From a virus, in IMG/VR virus record IMGVR_UViG_3300013093_003863, positions 24,770 through 88,769 of that record: a stretch of 64,000 nucleotides of DNA; one strand, 5' to 3'. The notes beneath the pieces are model-generated. The model saw only the letters and a program-made list of their open reading frames with translations, was not told where the DNA came from and ran no database searches. Each line of letters starts with the position of its first letter. Positions within the stretch are counted from its first letter, which is position 1. Below, piece after piece: positions 6,985 through 15,432 of the stretch. The position numbers were made by a program, and so were the translations under genes.

Positions 6985-9426
6985 GTCAAAGTATCCGGCA
7001 CGTCGCATTTCGGCCAAACGCACTGCCATTAAACGTTGTTGGCGACGTTCAGCAATGCCCATGGGCTTTTGATATTGGCTGGTCATTGGAGTAGGCCCGG
7101 ACAATTTAGAAACATTTACACGTTGATTGCCGGGCGGAACTGGACTTGATGAATCATCGGGACCGGCTCCCACTGCAGGATCTGCAGCATTGTACTCGTT
7201 CAATTCAATTCCGTAGTGTTTGCATACTTTTAACAATTCGTCGTATGTGAGTAATTCTAAATGACTTACATCCACTTTGTGCTTTAACTGGTCAATCAAG
7301 GACTGTCTACTGGGACCATCTTCGTCAAGACCGGGTGTTCCGGGAATAGCACTTGTACTATCGTTTGGAACCATATGGCCATCCGCATATTCCATTACTT
7401 GCCCTTGGCCATGCCAAGCATCACCTTCACCGTGCCATGAATCTTCGTCGACGTCGTTTTCGTTCATGCCCATGGCATTGTCGATTCTGGTTTCGGCTTT
7501 GGTTTTATAGTAGTATTTGGGTCCGCCTTCTTTGGGATCAACAGCTCGCCACATGAACAATTCTTTGCCGTCTACGTTCATCAACTTGGCAGCACCCGGC
7601 ACTGACATTTCTCTTGGGGCATGATGAAACGAATAGCCTTTATAGTCAATGTCTTGGTTGCCCATCATGCCAGCAACACCGGCTGCACCCAATGTAAATG
7701 CACCCAGTGCGTTTGCAAATTTGCCTTCTTCTACACCTTCAACTGTTGGTGGTTTGCCAGTAATGTACATTTTCCACTCTTTTCCAGTTTGTGCAGTTTT
7801 ACGAGCACACATCTCTCGCATCTTTTGTTTTTGTTCAAACCATGCTTTACTGTTTTCGGGACCGGCACCGGGAAAAATCTTCCAAGTACGCCCATTGATC
7901 TGTATTTCAATGTTGGCAGTGCCCATTGGCTCGTCCTGACCTTTTTTGTGGCCTAATACTTGTTTACCAAATTTGGCAGTGTGTGGTTCAAATTCTGCTT
8001 CAGCTACACCTTGCTCTTTAATTTTTAAATTTTTAAATTGATTCATGCTACTGCCAAACATATTGTCAATTGCAGCTCTTGTTCTTTCTTGGTCTTGCCG
8101 TTTTTGCTCGCGTCTATCTGCGGTGGCTTGTTTTTTGGTGCCCGTTTTAATAGTCGTCATCATGTGGTCAAAAGGCTTATCGCCTGTGGTCTCAGCCACA
8201 TCTCGCTCGTATCCGGTTTCTTCAGCTGCACCGCCAGCGTCGTGTGCCAATTGTTGTATAGCCGCCCAATACTTACGTGGAGCCGTCATGTCATCGCCAT
8301 GCCAGCTGATCGCTTTGCCGAATTTGGCCATTACTTGATTGTAGGCCTTTTCACTGTCAACGCCAAATGTTACGGTATCATATGATCCTTCCGCCACATC
8401 CTGTTGTTTAAGAACAAACACACGTGCAGGACTAATAGGTGATTGACCTGCTCGTTGTGATTTTACTAAGACTTGCCAACTTCCAGTCATCATTTCTGGT
8501 TCACTAACTACTACACCTCGGTCCCAATACTGTTTATCATCTCTTGGAGGATTTGGTAGCATGTCTTTTGGGCCTAACCATAACATTACATGAGTTCCTG
8601 GTTGTAGTCTTGATTGTGACCCTTCCGCTACGCCCTGTTGTTCTCTAACTGCAGGATTGTCAATCTGTTGTGCCACTGCAGTCAAGCCTTCGTTGCCGTT
8701 GGTGATCTTTTTGTACATCCATGCTTCTAGTGGTACGCCCTGTTTAACAGATCGGTAAATCTTTTTTGCAGCCTCGGCTATGGCCCGTAGTTCGCCCAGT
8801 GCCATACCGTCCAGTTGTTCATCTTCCATGGCATAGGCTTCTGTGCCTCCGGTCATCATGGCTTCTTCTACACTCTCACCTAAATCACTGCCTTGAAATT
8901 CTATGTGGTCATATGGACTCCAGGGTTGGCCTGTACGACTGTCTACCTCTTCACCGTTCTCGCCATCATCAGCATATTCATAGTAATCATGACTGGCCAT
9001 GTCTACACCATCAAAATCTGCGTTGTAGTCAATGTAGTATTTTCTTACCTTGCCATCAGGACAATGTACGCCACGACTCAATATTTTTTCCACTGCCACT
9101 TGTGCATCAATAACCTTCTTCATTGGGCTACCACCTTTTCGGGCTATGTCTGCCAATAGGCTCAGATCCTGTGTGTACCAAGCCTGTGCCAAAGCATGTA
9201 GATAACCCATACCATTGTCACCACCGCCGTATTCGGGACTGGGTGCAAATTCTTTTAAAGGTTTATTTTTAACACAGTTATTGACCTTGACCTCTTTGCC
9301 ATAAGTGGGACTGGCCTTTGATCCTTCTTTGTGCCAACCGGTGCGGCAGTGTTCACGATTGCGTTGTGCTTGAGTGCGTTTGGCTTCTGCAATGCTCATG
9401 GCATCTACAATATCATTTAAAAACAT
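6982..9426 (-). CDS. Modular virion-type polyprotein with repeated VAEG linkers
   Basis: An 814-residue hydrophilic protein made of dissimilar modules joined by similar linkers: QGVAEGS near residue 265, QDVAEGS near 344, QGVAEAE near 472, EGVEEGK near 565, LDEDG near 700, and IAE/LAE close to the C-terminus. A leader MFLNDIVDAMSIAE/A fits the T4-type capsid-targeting and gp21 cleavage rule. An alanine/glycine segment after EGVEEGKFANALGA looks weakly membrane-like. No enzyme domain was recognised. The linkers could be prohead-protease sites that release small internal proteins, which is inference. It abuts the next gene by one base (9426). Confidence 0.6.
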   Translation of the reverse strand: MFLNDIVDAMSIAEAKRTQAQRNREHCRTGWHKEGSKASPTYGKEVKVNNCVKNKPLKEFAPSPEYGGGDNGMGYLHALAQAWYTQDLSLLADIARKGGSPMKKVIDAQVAVEKILSRGVHCPDGKVRKYYIDYNADFDGVDMASHDYYEYADDGENGEEVDSRTGQPWSPYDHIEFQGSDLGESVEEAMMTGGTEAYAMEDEQLDGMALGELRAIAEAAKKIYRSVKQGVPLEAWMYKKITNGNEGLTAVAQQIDNPAVREQQGVAEGSQSRLQPGTHVMLWLGPKDMLPNPPRDDKQYWDRGVVVSEPEMMTGSWQVLVKSQRAGQSPISPARVFVLKQQDVAEGSYDTVTFGVDSEKAYNQVMAKFGKAISWHGDDMTAPRKYWAAIQQLAHDAGGAAEETGYERDVAETTGDKPFDHMMTTIKTGTKKQATADRREQKRQDQERTRAAIDNMFGSSMNQFKNLKIKEQGVAEAEFEPHTAKFGKQVLGHKKGQDEPMGTANIEIQINGRTWKIFPGAGPENSKAWFEQKQKMREMCARKTAQTGKEWKMYITGKPPTVEGVEEGKFANALGAFTLGAAGVAGMMGNQDIDYKGYSFHHAPREMSVPGAAKLMNVDGKELFMWRAVDPKEGGPKYYYKTKAETRIDNAMGMNENDVDEDSWHGEGDAWHGQGQVMEYADGHMVPNDSTSAIPGTPGLDEDGPSRQSLIDQLKHKVDVSHLELLTYDELLKVCKHYGIELNEYNAADPAVGAGPDDSSSPVPPGNQRVNVSKLSGPTPMTSQYQKPMGIAERRQQRLMAVRLAEMRRAGYFD

Positions 9427-10337
9427 TATTTGACTCCTGCGGCAGCATTTTGTTTTTGTGTTGCCTGTTTAACTGCTGTAGCAATTTGTTGTGATGCTTG
9501 TGGATCTAGTAGTGCCGGCCCAAGTTCATCAGTTACAGTGGCAGCAAACTTTTTAGCTTGTGGGCTCATGCCTTTTCCTGTTGCAGGATCAGCATTGGGA
9601 GTGTTTAAAAATTCAGCTCCACCGTTTGCCGCAGTAGGAACACCACCTACGGGCTTTTTACCAGTGGCTTGAGAAATTTTTTGTAAACCGGTTGTTATTG
9701 TTTGTTTTTGCTTTGCTGCCACCTGTGGATTTTGTTGTTGTCCACCTTGGGCTGGATTACTGGCTCCTGCTTCTTGAACGTAGGCCTTCCACTCGCGTGC
9801 AATAGCCTCTTCTATGCTTTCTTCGCAACCACCAACACCTTGTCCGGGACGAGGTGGGTTCTTGTCGGTGCCCTTCCAGTAACCACCAAATTTGGCACCA
9901 CGTGGATTATGTTCAGCCGCCGCCATACTGTCTTCGTTCTTGGGACGGATGTGATGTTTTTTCATGTTGATGGCCTTGGCAGCCTGTATCTGTGCCGGAC
10001 TAGCAGCTTCTGCTTGTGTCTGGGCCTGTTGATTTTGTGCAACTTGTTGGCTGGGTGGAGTTGTTGCCGGTGGTTTGAATGCAGTTGAGCCTATTTCTTT
10101 TTGCACTGTGTATGTTTTACCATCACTAGCCTTCATTTGCGTAAATGGTTGCAGAGCAAGTTGTTTGGCTACGTCTTGAGGATTGAACCCGTATTTTTTT
10201 GCAGCCGTATCCACATCCAAGTAATCCAACTGCTTGCCAGTTTGTGGATCGGATATGGCCACTGCCTTCATGCCCTGCGGAGCCATTTCATCTAACCGTT
10301 TGAATGTGTTTATGATATTGCTAAAATGCTGATCCAT
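9426..10337 (-). CDS. Low-complexity virion-type protein
   Basis: A 303-residue protein rich in Ala, Gln, Pro and Lys, mostly disordered in appearance. The leader MDQHFSNIINTFKRLDE/M ends in L-D-E, again compatible with a T4-type capsid-targeting peptide. A short ordered part near residues 20-70 (DPQTGKQLDYLDVDTAAKKYG) resembles a small DNA-binding or LysM-like fold but is not assigned. A GCEESIEEA segment near 170-180 may be an internal cleavage site. It lies between two other leader-bearing proteins with single-base overlaps, pointing to one late operon. Confidence 0.55.
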   Translation of the reverse strand: MDQHFSNIINTFKRLDEMAPQGMKAVAISDPQTGKQLDYLDVDTAAKKYGFNPQDVAKQLALQPFTQMKASDGKTYTVQKEIGSTAFKPPATTPPSQQVAQNQQAQTQAEAASPAQIQAAKAINMKKHHIRPKNEDSMAAAEHNPRGAKFGGYWKGTDKNPPRPGQGVGGCEESIEEAIAREWKAYVQEAGASNPAQGGQQQNPQVAAKQKQTITTGLQKISQATGKKPVGGVPTAANGGAEFLNTPNADPATGKGMSPQAKKFAATVTDELGPALLDPQASQQIATAVKQATQKQNAAAGVK

Positions 10338-11581
10338 TATTTTTTGGCCTTTGGTGGTTTGATATCGTGCTTGACGTTGCTTTGTCTATTGGAATAGCCT
10401 TGCAATCGTTTTTGCACTTGTGCCTTGGTCATGCCACCAGCACCCAATTCAGTAACAACGGTAGCAACTGAACTGCTTACAGTGGCACCAGAATCTTCAC
10501 TTAGTCGATTTAATTCTTGTTTGAGTTGTTGTCTTAACGACTTTGTTTCGTTAACACTCTCGCCTGCATGTTTAAAATATTGTACTTGACGTTCACGTTT
10601 TTCTGCACCGGCTCTAGTGGGATACTTGCCCAAATTCTTGTCGCCATGTTTGCTCTTTAACTCGTAACCGCCTTTGACTTTAACAATGTGCTCCTCCACA
10701 CCTTTCTTTAAAAAGTTAGGTATCTCTCCTGGTGCTTTACTTTTGTTCACGGGCTTTTGTGGTATATTATATTTAGGACCATCAAGTCGAGTGGCAAGTG
10801 GACCAAAGTGTTTACTGGCTTTGGGATCGACTTCTATACGTTTGCGATTGGGATAACTCAGTGATGTCTTTTCGTCGGCCCAACGTTGGCCTTCCGCCAT
10901 ACCTTGTGGTTGTTGTGCTGACTGATATAATTCGGGGTACGCTTTTCTAATATCAATAATAGCATCTTTTACAGTTTTGTTAGTTCTGTCGCCAACTTCT
11001 TGGCCTAGTACCTGTCTATTTTGTTTTACATACGTTAAAATATTTCTAACAGTATCAGCATCACGGCCCACTAACTCAAGTGCGTGTGCTCCGTCTCCGT
11101 GTGGATATAGTGCTTTTGACCAATTATGCCAGTCTGATTCTACAGGATTGTAGCCCTCTTCTATGCCTTCCCAATCACTTGGATCGTGTTCGCCATAATA
11201 GTAGTGCTCCATGGCCTCTTGACGGCTCCAGTGATATTTTTGCATTAGATGTTGTATTTTTCTTTCTGCTTCGTCTTCGTCATCAAGCATTTCATTAACA
11301 GTTTGTTCAGCATTGCCAATATTGAACGCAGGCAATCCGTCTTCGTGTTCTTTGTCCATTTCGTGTTGGCTCAATGCATAGTCCATGACAGTGACCATCA
11401 TTTCTTTAATAGCTCCGAGTTTTTCCTCGACCCATTCAGGTAAATGTTCGTTGTCGCTTAACGCACCTTCTAAGTGACTGGCTACACGTACAATGGTGTG
11501 CAAGGTGTTTTTGGCCATAGTTGCATCAGTGCCATCACTGGGTGCATCGGTAAATTCTTGTAAAAATTCTGTGGGTTTCAT
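10337..11581 (-). CDS. Virion-type modular protein with capsid-targeting-like leader
   Basis: A 414-residue, charged, helix-rich protein. Leader MKPTEFLQE/F matches (L/I)xE. It carries a QGMAEGQ linker near residue 227, related to the VAEG linkers of the 814-residue protein. A KGVEEH segment is followed by VKVKGGYELKSK and a KRERQVQYFKH module that I associate with other T4-like marine phage proteins. A zincin, kinase or nuclease motif is not visible. A good ribosome site (CAGGAATCACGATG) precedes the ATG. Confidence 0.55.
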   Translation of the reverse strand: MKPTEFLQEFTDAPSDGTDATMAKNTLHTIVRVASHLEGALSDNEHLPEWVEEKLGAIKEMMVTVMDYALSQHEMDKEHEDGLPAFNIGNAEQTVNEMLDDEDEAERKIQHLMQKYHWSRQEAMEHYYYGEHDPSDWEGIEEGYNPVESDWHNWSKALYPHGDGAHALELVGRDADTVRNILTYVKQNRQVLGQEVGDRTNKTVKDAIIDIRKAYPELYQSAQQPQGMAEGQRWADEKTSLSYPNRKRIEVDPKASKHFGPLATRLDGPKYNIPQKPVNKSKAPGEIPNFLKKGVEEHIVKVKGGYELKSKHGDKNLGKYPTRAGAEKRERQVQYFKHAGESVNETKSLRQQLKQELNRLSEDSGATVSSSVATVVTELGAGGMTKAQVQKRLQGYSNRQSNVKHDIKPPKAKK

Positions 11582-11592
11582 CGTGATTCCTG

Positions 11593-11609
11593 AATATATT
11601 GTATATTTA
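11593..11609 (-). promoter_or_regulatory. Late promoter and AT stem before the 414-residue gene
   Basis: Minus-strand GCTAAATA (box 11604-11609). AATATA and TATATT (11593-11607) form a short AT-only stem just before CAGGA. The stem is weak, but its left arm overlaps the promoter as in stronger cases elsewhere in this window. Confidence 0.45.
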
Positions 11610-11612
11610 GCG

Positions 11613-11891
11613 TTAAGTAGAAAACGTTAAATCTTGTGAATCTACAGTTTTGCTATCAACAGTTAAATTGCGAGGTCTAAATACAGTTTCAGCTCCGCAA
11701 CTTTCTATACGAACTTGGTGTGTGCCGGATTCGATATCGACTTCTAAGTTTTCTTGTATGAATATTTCGTATGCGGGCCAGATCCAACTGCGTTCGGTCA
11801 ATAAGTCATTGTCCACATACACACGATATGCCGGAGTACCGTGTTGTGTTGTATCACAGTAAACATCGAGCGTGATCACTGTGCGGGCCAT
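11613..11891 (-). CDS. Beta-rich CBM-like small protein
   Basis: A 92-residue all-beta protein with the pattern YRVYVDNDLLTERSW followed by alternating hydrophobic strands. This resembles small xylan-binding-type carbohydrate modules and the protein at 13163-13609 (ILVDDTEIVRAL). It may be a virion decoration that binds host glycans. The assignment is tentative. The gene follows the nucleotidyltransferase by a few bases. Confidence 0.45.
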   Translation of the reverse strand: MARTVITLDVYCDTTQHGTPAYRVYVDNDLLTERSWIWPAYEIFIQENLEVDIESGTHQVRIESCGAETVFRPRNLTVDSKTVDSQDLTFST

Positions 11892-11892
11892 G

Positions 11893-13134
11893 TTACATGG
11901 CTCCTAACTTTCTACCCACAATTATTTCCAGTTTCTTTTGTTCAAGTTCTTTTAGTTTTGGAGCATACGCACGTTCAGCTTCGGGATCGCCTTTGACCAT
12001 GTTTTGAATACTGTTGATACGCATGTCGATCATGTCTAATAGATTTTGTTTGGCTCGAGCAAGGCCACTATCAAAACTATCATTTTCTTTCAAGCCCCGA
12101 CCCACGGTATTTTTAACTGGTGTTTGGCCAGTTTTGGGTGCTTTAACTCCGGTCAAATGAAGTGCCTTCATTTCGTCGCCCAATGTCTTGCCAGTTACTG
12201 CATTTTGATCGCCAGCAGTGCTCATTACATAGCGTGGATCATTCCCGCCTTTGACCACACCAACCCCGCCCATTTCACTGACTAGAGAATTGGCTCGCTT
12301 GGCACTCTTTTTAACCTCCATACCACCTGCAGGTTCAGCCGGTGCCGGTAACCGTGTAGCGGTCTTTGCTGGTGGTGTCCCGGCAACAGGTTCGGCTCCC
12401 GAATCCGGGGTTATTTTATTGAATATGTGTACCAGCTCGGGAGTGGCACGTCCATATAATGCCTTTAAGAAAGCATCACGTTGCTTGGGGTCGTTTCTAA
12501 CTTGGTTGTAGACTGCACGGCATTCGGTGCCATGACTGATATCCACTATTTCACCATTTACAGTAAACGGCACTTTCTTTTCGGGAACAACCAGCACATA
12601 AGCATGTCCTTCACCTACAGTAACAGTGTCAGTTAGATTCTTTGGTAATGTTTTAAACGGCTTTTCGTCGCCCACTGCTTTTCCCGGGGGAATAGTGGCT
12701 CGACGTCCTGTGGGCGTAAACTCTTGATAAAAGCTATCAACTTCCAAACGTTCTTTGTCGGGAGCACCAACGGCAAAAATTAAAACTGTAGAGTTTGTAT
12801 CGATTCCAGCAGCCGCTACCACTGAATCTATCCCGTAAGGATCATTGACCAATAGTATTTGATGATCGTTGACTCCAGCTGCCTTCATGAGCTGGATTTT
12901 TTCATTGGCGTTAAACGGATTCTTGGGAAGTGATTTCTTGTCGTATTTTTGTCCCGATGCTATTTTGTCTTGAACTGTATTGGGACTAGTGGTAATACGC
13001 ACATTGTCAGCACCAAATTTGGCCTGCAACAGTTTTAGTACAGCAAGATGCCCTTGATGAAAGGGCTGAAAGCGTCCGGGATAAGCTACCAGTACACGAC
13101 GCTCTTGTGCTTCAAATAATTCAGTGACAAACAT
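11893..13134 (-). CDS. Nucleotidyltransferase (cytidylyltransferase fold) with virion leader
   Basis: A 413-residue protein. Residues 14-200 form a nucleotidyltransferase domain of the HxGH family: VLVAYPGRFQPFHQGH near residues 14-29 is the nucleotide-binding motif shared by NadM/NadR-type NMN adenylyltransferases and cytidylyltransferases. The C-terminal half is low complexity with a coiled-coil tail. The leader MFVTELFE/A fits (L/I)xE, so this enzyme may be packaged in the capsid. It could act in NAD metabolism or nucleotidylation of a host target; neither is proven. The start codon is held in a 9-bp hairpin overlapping the late promoter. Confidence 0.7.
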   Translation of the reverse strand: MFVTELFEAQERRVLVAYPGRFQPFHQGHLAVLKLLQAKFGADNVRITTSPNTVQDKIASGQKYDKKSLPKNPFNANEKIQLMKAAGVNDHQILLVNDPYGIDSVVAAAGIDTNSTVLIFAVGAPDKERLEVDSFYQEFTPTGRRATIPPGKAVGDEKPFKTLPKNLTDTVTVGEGHAYVLVVPEKKVPFTVNGEIVDISHGTECRAVYNQVRNDPKQRDAFLKALYGRATPELVHIFNKITPDSGAEPVAGTPPAKTATRLPAPAEPAGGMEVKKSAKRANSLVSEMGGVGVVKGGNDPRYVMSTAGDQNAVTGKTLGDEMKALHLTGVKAPKTGQTPVKNTVGRGLKENDSFDSGLARAKQNLLDMIDMRINSIQNMVKGDPEAERAYAPKLKELEQKKLEIIVGRKLGAM

Positions 13135-13160
13135 AGTAATATTCTCTATTACTATATTTA
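13133..13160 (-). promoter_or_regulatory. Late promoter plus start-codon hairpin of the nucleotidyltransferase gene
   Basis: ATAGTAATA (13133-13141) and TATTACTAT (13147-13155) are a perfect 9-bp inverted repeat with a 5-base loop that takes in part of the ATG. The minus-strand TAAATA box (13155-13160) overlaps one arm, so RNA started there would lose most of it. Confidence 0.6.
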
Positions 13161-13162
13161 GT

Positions 13163-13609
13163 TTATATTGTTTCTAACAACCAAATATAAAACGGACAAG
13201 CAAACGGCAGTTCCCATGCACCGTTCCAGCCGAGATCCACACATCGGGTCAACACAGGACGATCAGGATCATCGGCACGAAATTGAGTCTTGAAAACTAA
13301 TATACTGTCCAAGTCAACTTCGTCAATCGTGATTTTTTTAATGTTCAGCAGCATGTCCTTGACTATTGCAGTCTTGTCGGCATTTTCCACAGTGTCGTCA
13401 TTGGTTTTATTTTCCAATCGGATCTTGAGCATGTGATCGGTTTCGGCAAGCTCGAGATCGAATTCGATTGTTTCAACTTCGCCACTGGGATTTTTAACCA
13501 AAGCCCTGACAATTTCTGTATCATCCACCAGGATCGAGTACTCGGGCACCTTGTGCCAATAAGTACCTCCCAGTGTGATTTTGAAATGAAGTTTTTCGGT
13601 CTTGGACAT
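13163..13609 (-). CDS. CBM-like virion protein
   Basis: A 148-residue, mostly beta protein (YSILVDDTEIVRAL; LELAETDHMLKIRLENK) that resembles calcium-dependent xylan-binding-type carbohydrate modules. The final third contains several aromatic residues (WNGAWELPFACPFYIWLL). Next to a glycosyltransferase and a second CBM-like protein, it may bind sugars on the host or on the virion. Family assignment is by pattern only. Confidence 0.45.
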   Translation of the reverse strand: MSKTEKLHFKITLGGTYWHKVPEYSILVDDTEIVRALVKNPSGEVETIEFDLELAETDHMLKIRLENKTNDDTVENADKTAIVKDMLLNIKKITIDEVDLDSILVFKTQFRADDPDRPVLTRCVDLGWNGAWELPFACPFYIWLLETI

Positions 13610-13611
13610 GA

Positions 13612-14496
13612 TTACGCCGGTGTTGGAGCAGCTTCTAGTTTTTGTCCTTGTGCAGCCAGGGTATCTTCAATGATGCCCATGCTTCCACGCTCGGCAATTT
13701 TTAGTTTGTCCAAGTCTCCGGCATACTCGTAGTGTCCCACGTGATTCAACAACACTTTGCTGTGTGCCCAAATCTCGCCACCTAGTTCTTGCCAGCGTCG
13801 GCAAAACAACCAATCTTCGCTCAAGTAGTGTCCACGCTCGTCGATCTTGCAATCAAAGATACTATACATCATGGGCTCGAATTGTTTGCCTAGGCCCACA
13901 TCGTCGACATATTTTGTTTCGGGATGTGCCTTGATCAAGTCTTCGTATACCTTGCGTTTGAACATCAAGAAGCCGGTGCCCATGGTGTCCACTGTAAAGA
14001 TATCGCCTTGAATCTTGGTTTCGGGTTTGAGATTGATAACATAATTGACTGGCAAGGCTTTCTTGGGATACAGGCCACCGATCACGTCTTTCTCGTATGC
14101 CATCATTTGCAGTATGGACTCGGGCTGGAATCTAATATCAGCATCAATAAACATAAAGTGAGTGGCTTGAGTATTGGTCATCATCTTGGCCATCAAGTTG
14201 TTGCGTGCACGTGTCACCAAACTCTCGTTTACCATGGTGTCCAAGCTCCAGTTTAGACCGGCTTGTTGTGCCAACAAAATAAAGCGTAACAAGCTGGTCA
14301 TTGTGGGTTCACTTACCATACCACCATAACAAGGAATACCAATGTGCAAATGATTCTTTCTAAAATCATACGGGGTACCTTGTGGTTGAGGTTGTTGTGC
14401 CTGTGCAGCTTGTGCAGCCTGTTTGGCAGCAGCAGCCTTGATCAAAGCCACGGCATCGTTTTGACTCTTTTTAGCGTCAGGTTTTTTAGTACTCAT
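13612..14496 (-). CDS. GT-A fold glycosyltransferase
   Basis: A 294-residue protein with an Ala/Gln-rich N-terminal tail and a GT-A core: HIGIPCYGG near residue 55, RARNNLMAKM, the metal-binding D-x-D (FIDADIRF) and a later EDWLFCRRWQELGG. It resembles phage and bacterial glycosyltransferases that act on small acceptors. The start at 14496 is chosen from AAAAGGAAAACATG; the upstream frame overlaps a small gene. The acceptor is unknown. Confidence 0.7.
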   Translation of the reverse strand: MSTKKPDAKKSQNDAVALIKAAAAKQAAQAAQAQQPQPQGTPYDFRKNHLHIGIPCYGGMVSEPTMTSLLRFILLAQQAGLNWSLDTMVNESLVTRARNNLMAKMMTNTQATHFMFIDADIRFQPESILQMMAYEKDVIGGLYPKKALPVNYVINLKPETKIQGDIFTVDTMGTGFLMFKRKVYEDLIKAHPETKYVDDVGLGKQFEPMMYSIFDCKIDERGHYLSEDWLFCRRWQELGGEIWAHSKVLLNHVGHYEYAGDLDKLKIAERGSMGIIEDTLAAQGQKLEAAPTPA

Positions 14497-14518
14497 GTTT
14501 TCCTTTTTGGTTAATTGA

Positions 14519-14695
14519 TTATGCTTTGCTAACTTCGACAACAACTCCGTTGCCAAGTAATTCTTCGGCCACTGATGCCAATGCTGACATTGTATCTTCT
14601 GATACAATATCGCTATCAGTGACAGTAGCTTCAGGTGTGTTTTTGTGCAATTTGCTAACTGTGATAACGATCACTTCTTCTTGAATCCGTGCCAT
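14519..14695 (-). CDS. Small protein, 58 residues
   Basis: A short gene MARIQEEVIV...VVVEVSKA with a strong ribosome site, AAGGAGTGC, before a double ATG; the second ATG has the better spacing. Alternating hydrophobic residues at both ends suggest a beta-alpha-beta mini-fold. No family recognised. Confidence 0.6.
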   Translation of the reverse strand: MARIQEEVIVITVSKLHKNTPEATVTDSDIVSEDTMSALASVAEELLGNGVVVEVSKA

Positions 14696-14721
14696 CATGC
14701 ACTCCTTGAATTATATACAGA

Positions 14722-14727
14722 TATTTA
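14722..14727 (-). promoter_or_regulatory. Late promoter box
   Basis: Minus-strand TAATAAATA directly after the stop of the 14728-15432 gene, followed by a leader of about 20 bases with AAGGAG before the small gene at 14695. Confidence 0.55.
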
Positions 14728-15432
14728 TTAGGCCTGTACAACCTCGTGAATTTTTCCCACTATACCCGGACTCATTAAAGAGAGCATGGTCACAACGCCC
14801 AAATCATTGGTGTAGAAAAAAGCTCCCCACATGCCTGGATAGGGTCGTTTCAAATTGTGTCTTAACCCGGCAGTGAGTTTTACATCTTCTTGACTTTCTA
14901 ATAGATTAAGCATTTGTTCTTTTAGTAGCAAATCGTAAGTGCCATCTCTCAACAGTATCTTATATTTAAAAGGTATTTTTGGAGCAATGATTACATCTGA
15001 ACAGAGCAATTCTTCTGTGCCTGCCCGCGGACCAGTTATAGCCCGAATGCAACTATAAGTCGATAAGATTTTTGCTACTGATTTTAAATCATTTTCGTCT
15101 TTTGTATAAAATTGAACATTAGAATCTTCAATACGAGTTTTTGTAAGAGATACAAAATTTTCTTTCAGTGTCCTGATACTTTTTAATAAACCAAAATCGA
15201 CTTTATCGTACCTATCGGCTTGTGCTTTGTGTCGCCAACTGCCGCCCCAATTGCTTCGATTTTGAGCTTGAAGTTTCAATAGTTCTACGGCACGTTCGGT
15301 ATTATCATAACAAGCCACTTGAGCACAGTCGGCATGTATTTCCATACGCCAAAGATACTGACCCCAGAATCGTTTCTTGGTCTCTTTGAACTTGATACCG
15401 TAATTAAGACTGTTCCAGAATGATGTATCCAT
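14728..15432 (-). CDS. Unknown protein downstream of clpA
   Basis: A 234-residue protein of unknown function. The start MDTSFWNSLNYG overlaps the last 29 bases of the ClpA gene; a longer upstream frame lies wholly within ClpA. Visible features are a Trp-rich N-terminus (KKRFWGQYLWRMEIHA) and a mixed alpha/beta body with a C-terminal PYPGMWGAFFYTNDLG. Overlap with clpA suggests coupled translation. Confidence 0.55.
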   Translation of the reverse strand: MDTSFWNSLNYGIKFKETKKRFWGQYLWRMEIHADCAQVACYDNTERAVELLKLQAQNRSNWGGSWRHKAQADRYDKVDFGLLKSIRTLKENFVSLTKTRIEDSNVQFYTKDENDLKSVAKILSTYSCIRAITGPRAGTEELLCSDVIIAPKIPFKYKILLRDGTYDLLLKEQMLNLLESQEDVKLTAGLRHNLKRPYPGMWGAFFYTNDLGVVTMLSLMSPGIVGKIHEVVQA

